A stretch of 64,000 bases of DNA from Maratus speciosus (Eukaryota > Arthropoda > Arachnida > Araneae > Salticidae), in NCBI GenBank assembly GCA_963932465.1, contig OZ010791.1:154363915-154427914 (forward strand). The letters run 5' to 3'. Shown here piece after piece: positions 61,887 through 64,000 of the stretch. A program made the position numbers and the translations under genes. The notes under the pieces were generated by a model. That model made no database searches and was not told the DNA's origin. It saw only the letters and a program-made list of their open reading frames with translations. Within the stretch, counting starts at the first letter, position 1; every line of letters begins with the position of its first letter.

Positions 61887-62080
61887 AAACGGCGTCAATT
61901 TCCAGTTCGCTTAGCTTTCTCAGTGATGATCAACAAGTCACAGGGCCAAACTTTTGATAAATGCATTTTATTTGCATTTTCAACAAACTTTTCCATTACT
62001 TTTTTATACATTAAAAATATTTGTAAATATAATACATTATAATGATTTATTATAGCACTCATTCTGGCTAGAGCTGACAC
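61887..62080 (+). pseudogene. Helitron helicase C-terminal remnant
   Basis: In the + strand, 61887-61964 reads FKRRQFPVRLAFSVMINKSQ then GQTFDKCILFAF. This matches the FP(V/L)RLAFAMTINKAQGQTF segment of Helitron Rep/helicase and Pif1-type helicases (helicase motif V/VI area). Some 90 bases further, after frame disruption, ALILARADTNSG may be the following ALSRA block. No start, nuclease domain or intact frame is present, so it is a remnant. Confidence 0.78.
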
Positions 62081-62332
62081 AAATAGTGGCGAGCAAGCGA
62101 AGCTAGGTGTGATCGCGTAGCGATCCCAATGTGAATTTCATAGCAATTCACGGTGGTTGGCGAGCGGGGGGTTGAGCCCCCTAGTATTACAAATTATATC
62201 ACACACAGCTACATAAATGAGTCATATAAGATCAGAATATATTTTTTAGTCGCCGTTTCATTTCTTTGACCATTTATAATGTTTGGCAAGAAATTGCAGT
62301 TTCATAACACTGAATTATGTCAACGCCCCTAA

Positions 62333-62578
<246 letters not shown>

Positions 62579-62650
62579 TAAGCATAATAATTTCTGTTAT
62601 TTTATTTTTAAAAACGTGTTTTGATTTCTTATTTTTTAAAAACAAATTAG

Positions 62651-62708
62651 GATGGCTCCTGAAGTAATTGCGTGCGATGAAAATCCTGAAGCGACCTACG
62701 ATAACAGA
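62651..62708 (+). CDS. msn: Misshapen/MAP4K4-type kinase, APE exon
   Basis: The first base completes Trp; then MAPEVIACDENPEATYDNR ends in phase 0 at donor GTAAGT. MAPE is the P+1/APE motif that closes the activation segment, and VIACDENP is specific to the MAP4K4/TNIK/MINK branch. The NR ending is the arthropod form. The next exon should begin SDLWSLGIT; it is not in the remaining 1.3 kb, so the intron runs past the right edge, as do the rest of the kinase domain, the middle linker and the C-terminal citron-homology domain expected for this family. Confidence 0.95.
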
Positions 62709-64000
62709 GTAAGTATTTGTGTGTTCTATTTTCACCTAAAGTTTCTAATTTTATTGCATATTTTGTAGGCCATTTATTTATTTATAACTGTGTATGCATG
62801 TTAAGATGTGTTAGATTTAAATTTTAAATATCTTAAAATCTTACCTTCTATATTACAACAATTGCATTAAAGAAATGATTTGCCAAAGTCATTATAAGCA
62901 TACACACAATACACAGACAAAATACAGAATAAAAAATAAAAACTTGATCTAAGCGGGATTAAAATTATTTACATAAAATAAAGATTTCTAACTCTTCTTA
63001 TAAATTTTCTGTTCAAAAATAAATAAATTAAAAAATAAAAAGGAAATAAAATAAATGTAGAATTTGCAGCAGGTTTTGCGACACATCTATTTCTGGATAC
63101 CACCAAATTCTTTGCTTCATTTGAATGCTCAGTTGTGATTTGAACAGCTGCTGGTGATCTTAGATAAAACTTTTGTTTTACAAAACAACATGGTTGTATA
63201 ATTGCTTGAGAACTGTACTTATAATTTTGGTTACTTGCAATGTTGTGAAAATAGGACAATGAATAAAAAGATTTTTCAAAATTAAGTTTAGAATTTAACA
63301 GACTATGTGTATTATATATTTAGCTTTAATTCTAAACTTTAAAAGGACAAGGTACTCTCAATCCAGGTTTTAAAAAATGTGGGCTTAAAATGGAATTCAG
63401 GCTACTACTACAAACAGCGACAGAGCCAGAATTCAAACTCAGTTTTTTATTGAGCTGTTGCACTGTGGTCATTAGAGAAAACTGGGAATTTTTTTCAAGC
63501 ATTTGATTATATTCTTACGTTATATTGTGGTCATGGGAAACAATGCATCGCTAAGATAGTCATTAAATTTATGTATCTGCATCTAACCCCTCAATAAATA
63601 AATAAAAATCTCAGTTAGTAGTATAAACAGAATGTTAAAACTCCTTTTCACATTAGACCAATGAAAATAATAAGAGCAATTAACAAGGGTGCATGTTTTT
63701 GAAATTAGACCAATTCATCAGAGAGATCATCAGAAAGATTGCTATTTCTTTCTAACCCAAGGCGGTGCATTTTCATTTTTGAGAGCTAGTAGTTGAGAAA
63801 TTGTTCAATTTTCTAAAGGCCATCTGTCCTTCTTCTTGGGAGAAAATCATATATGAATATCATGAATATTGCACTACAAAAGATTAATTTTTAAAAGCAT
63901 TTCTAATCTTTTGTTAACAGAGTCAAACTGAGTGGAGCTGCCAATTGATAAAATATCTATTTCTATTATATATTAAATTTTTATGAATCACATCTCATTT
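62709..64000. other. Start of the intron after the APE exon
   Basis: AT-rich. No exon beginning SDLWSLGIT was found up to the right edge. The AACAG before AGTCAAACTG at 63922 looks like an acceptor, but what follows is not kinase sequence. Confidence 0.55.

Larger units (their letters stand above)
60250..62184 (+). mobile_element. Helitron with helicase remnant, interrupted by a pogo-like element
   Basis: The 3' end has a G/C hairpin (GGGG-GTTGAG-CCCC) running directly into CTAG (62181-62184), followed by T, as in the - strand copy at 14947. The proposed 5' end, TCTATATATATA at 60250 after an A, continues after the pogo insertion as TTTCTCTTATGTAACGC at 61478. The 3' portion encodes a helicase tail. 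The total without the insertion is about 720 bp, so the element is a deletion derivative or 5'-truncated copy. The 3' end is firm and the 5' end likely. Confidence 0.68.

Noticed and set aside
63921..63990. Possible next kinase exon after the acceptor-like AACAG
   Set aside because: Translation gives SQTEWSCQL and then a stop-rich frame, not the expected SDLWSLGIT.

Overview
This is AT-rich eukaryotic DNA, most likely from an arthropod with long introns. A chelicerate such as a spider is a guess from intron length and transposon load. The only host gene I can support is part of a Ste20-family kinase on the + strand, the arthropod Misshapen / vertebrate MAP4K4-TNIK-MINK type. Seven coding exons (30948-30992, 40928-41008, 41091-41139, 43260-43321, 53587-53677, 62490-62562, 62651-62708) join in phase with GT-AG junctions. 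They give one uninterrupted kinase segment from the helix-C region through the catalytic loop, DFG and APE motifs. The exons for the glycine loop and ATP-binding lysine were not found, and the distal kinase lobe and everything after it lie to the right of the window.

Almost everything else is transposon debris, much of it nested, and many insertions can be delimited by matching target-site duplications (TSDs). At 2074-7516 a tRNA-derived SINE is split by a 5.2-kb Transib-type element with CACAGTG ends, a 35-bp perfect terminal inverted repeat (TIR) and TSD CGTCG. Its RAG1-like transposase pseudogene (- strand) is itself cut by three hAT elements, each with an exact 8-bp TSD. At 8691-12119 a TIR element holds a hAT, a Tc1 fragment, a second hAT and a minisatellite. 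From 13.8 to 30.9 kb there are a TIR element, Helitron ends, a tRNA-like gene, pogo-like and hAT elements and a 770-bp higher-order repeat.

The kinase introns are just as full. Intron 30993-40927 has a 427-bp palindrome, a 5.9-kb composite hAT (32386-38258) and a pogo-like MITE interrupted by a Helitron. Intron 43322-53586 has a pogo-like element enclosing a Tc1 element enclosing an LTR-type insertion, a 3.9-kb satellite-bearing transposon (48645-52521), and an uninterrupted copy of the first pogo-like MITE. Intron 53678-62489 has a 253-bp-arm near-perfect palindrome and a Helitron with a helicase remnant, into which a pogo-like element has inserted.

The most unusual pattern is a roughly 31-bp minisatellite (units built on GATCGCGAAAAA and AATTTCGTCAAA). 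It recurs in five arrays and both orientations, always inside TIR elements whose ends differ. All calls come from reading the sequence; no database search was run.
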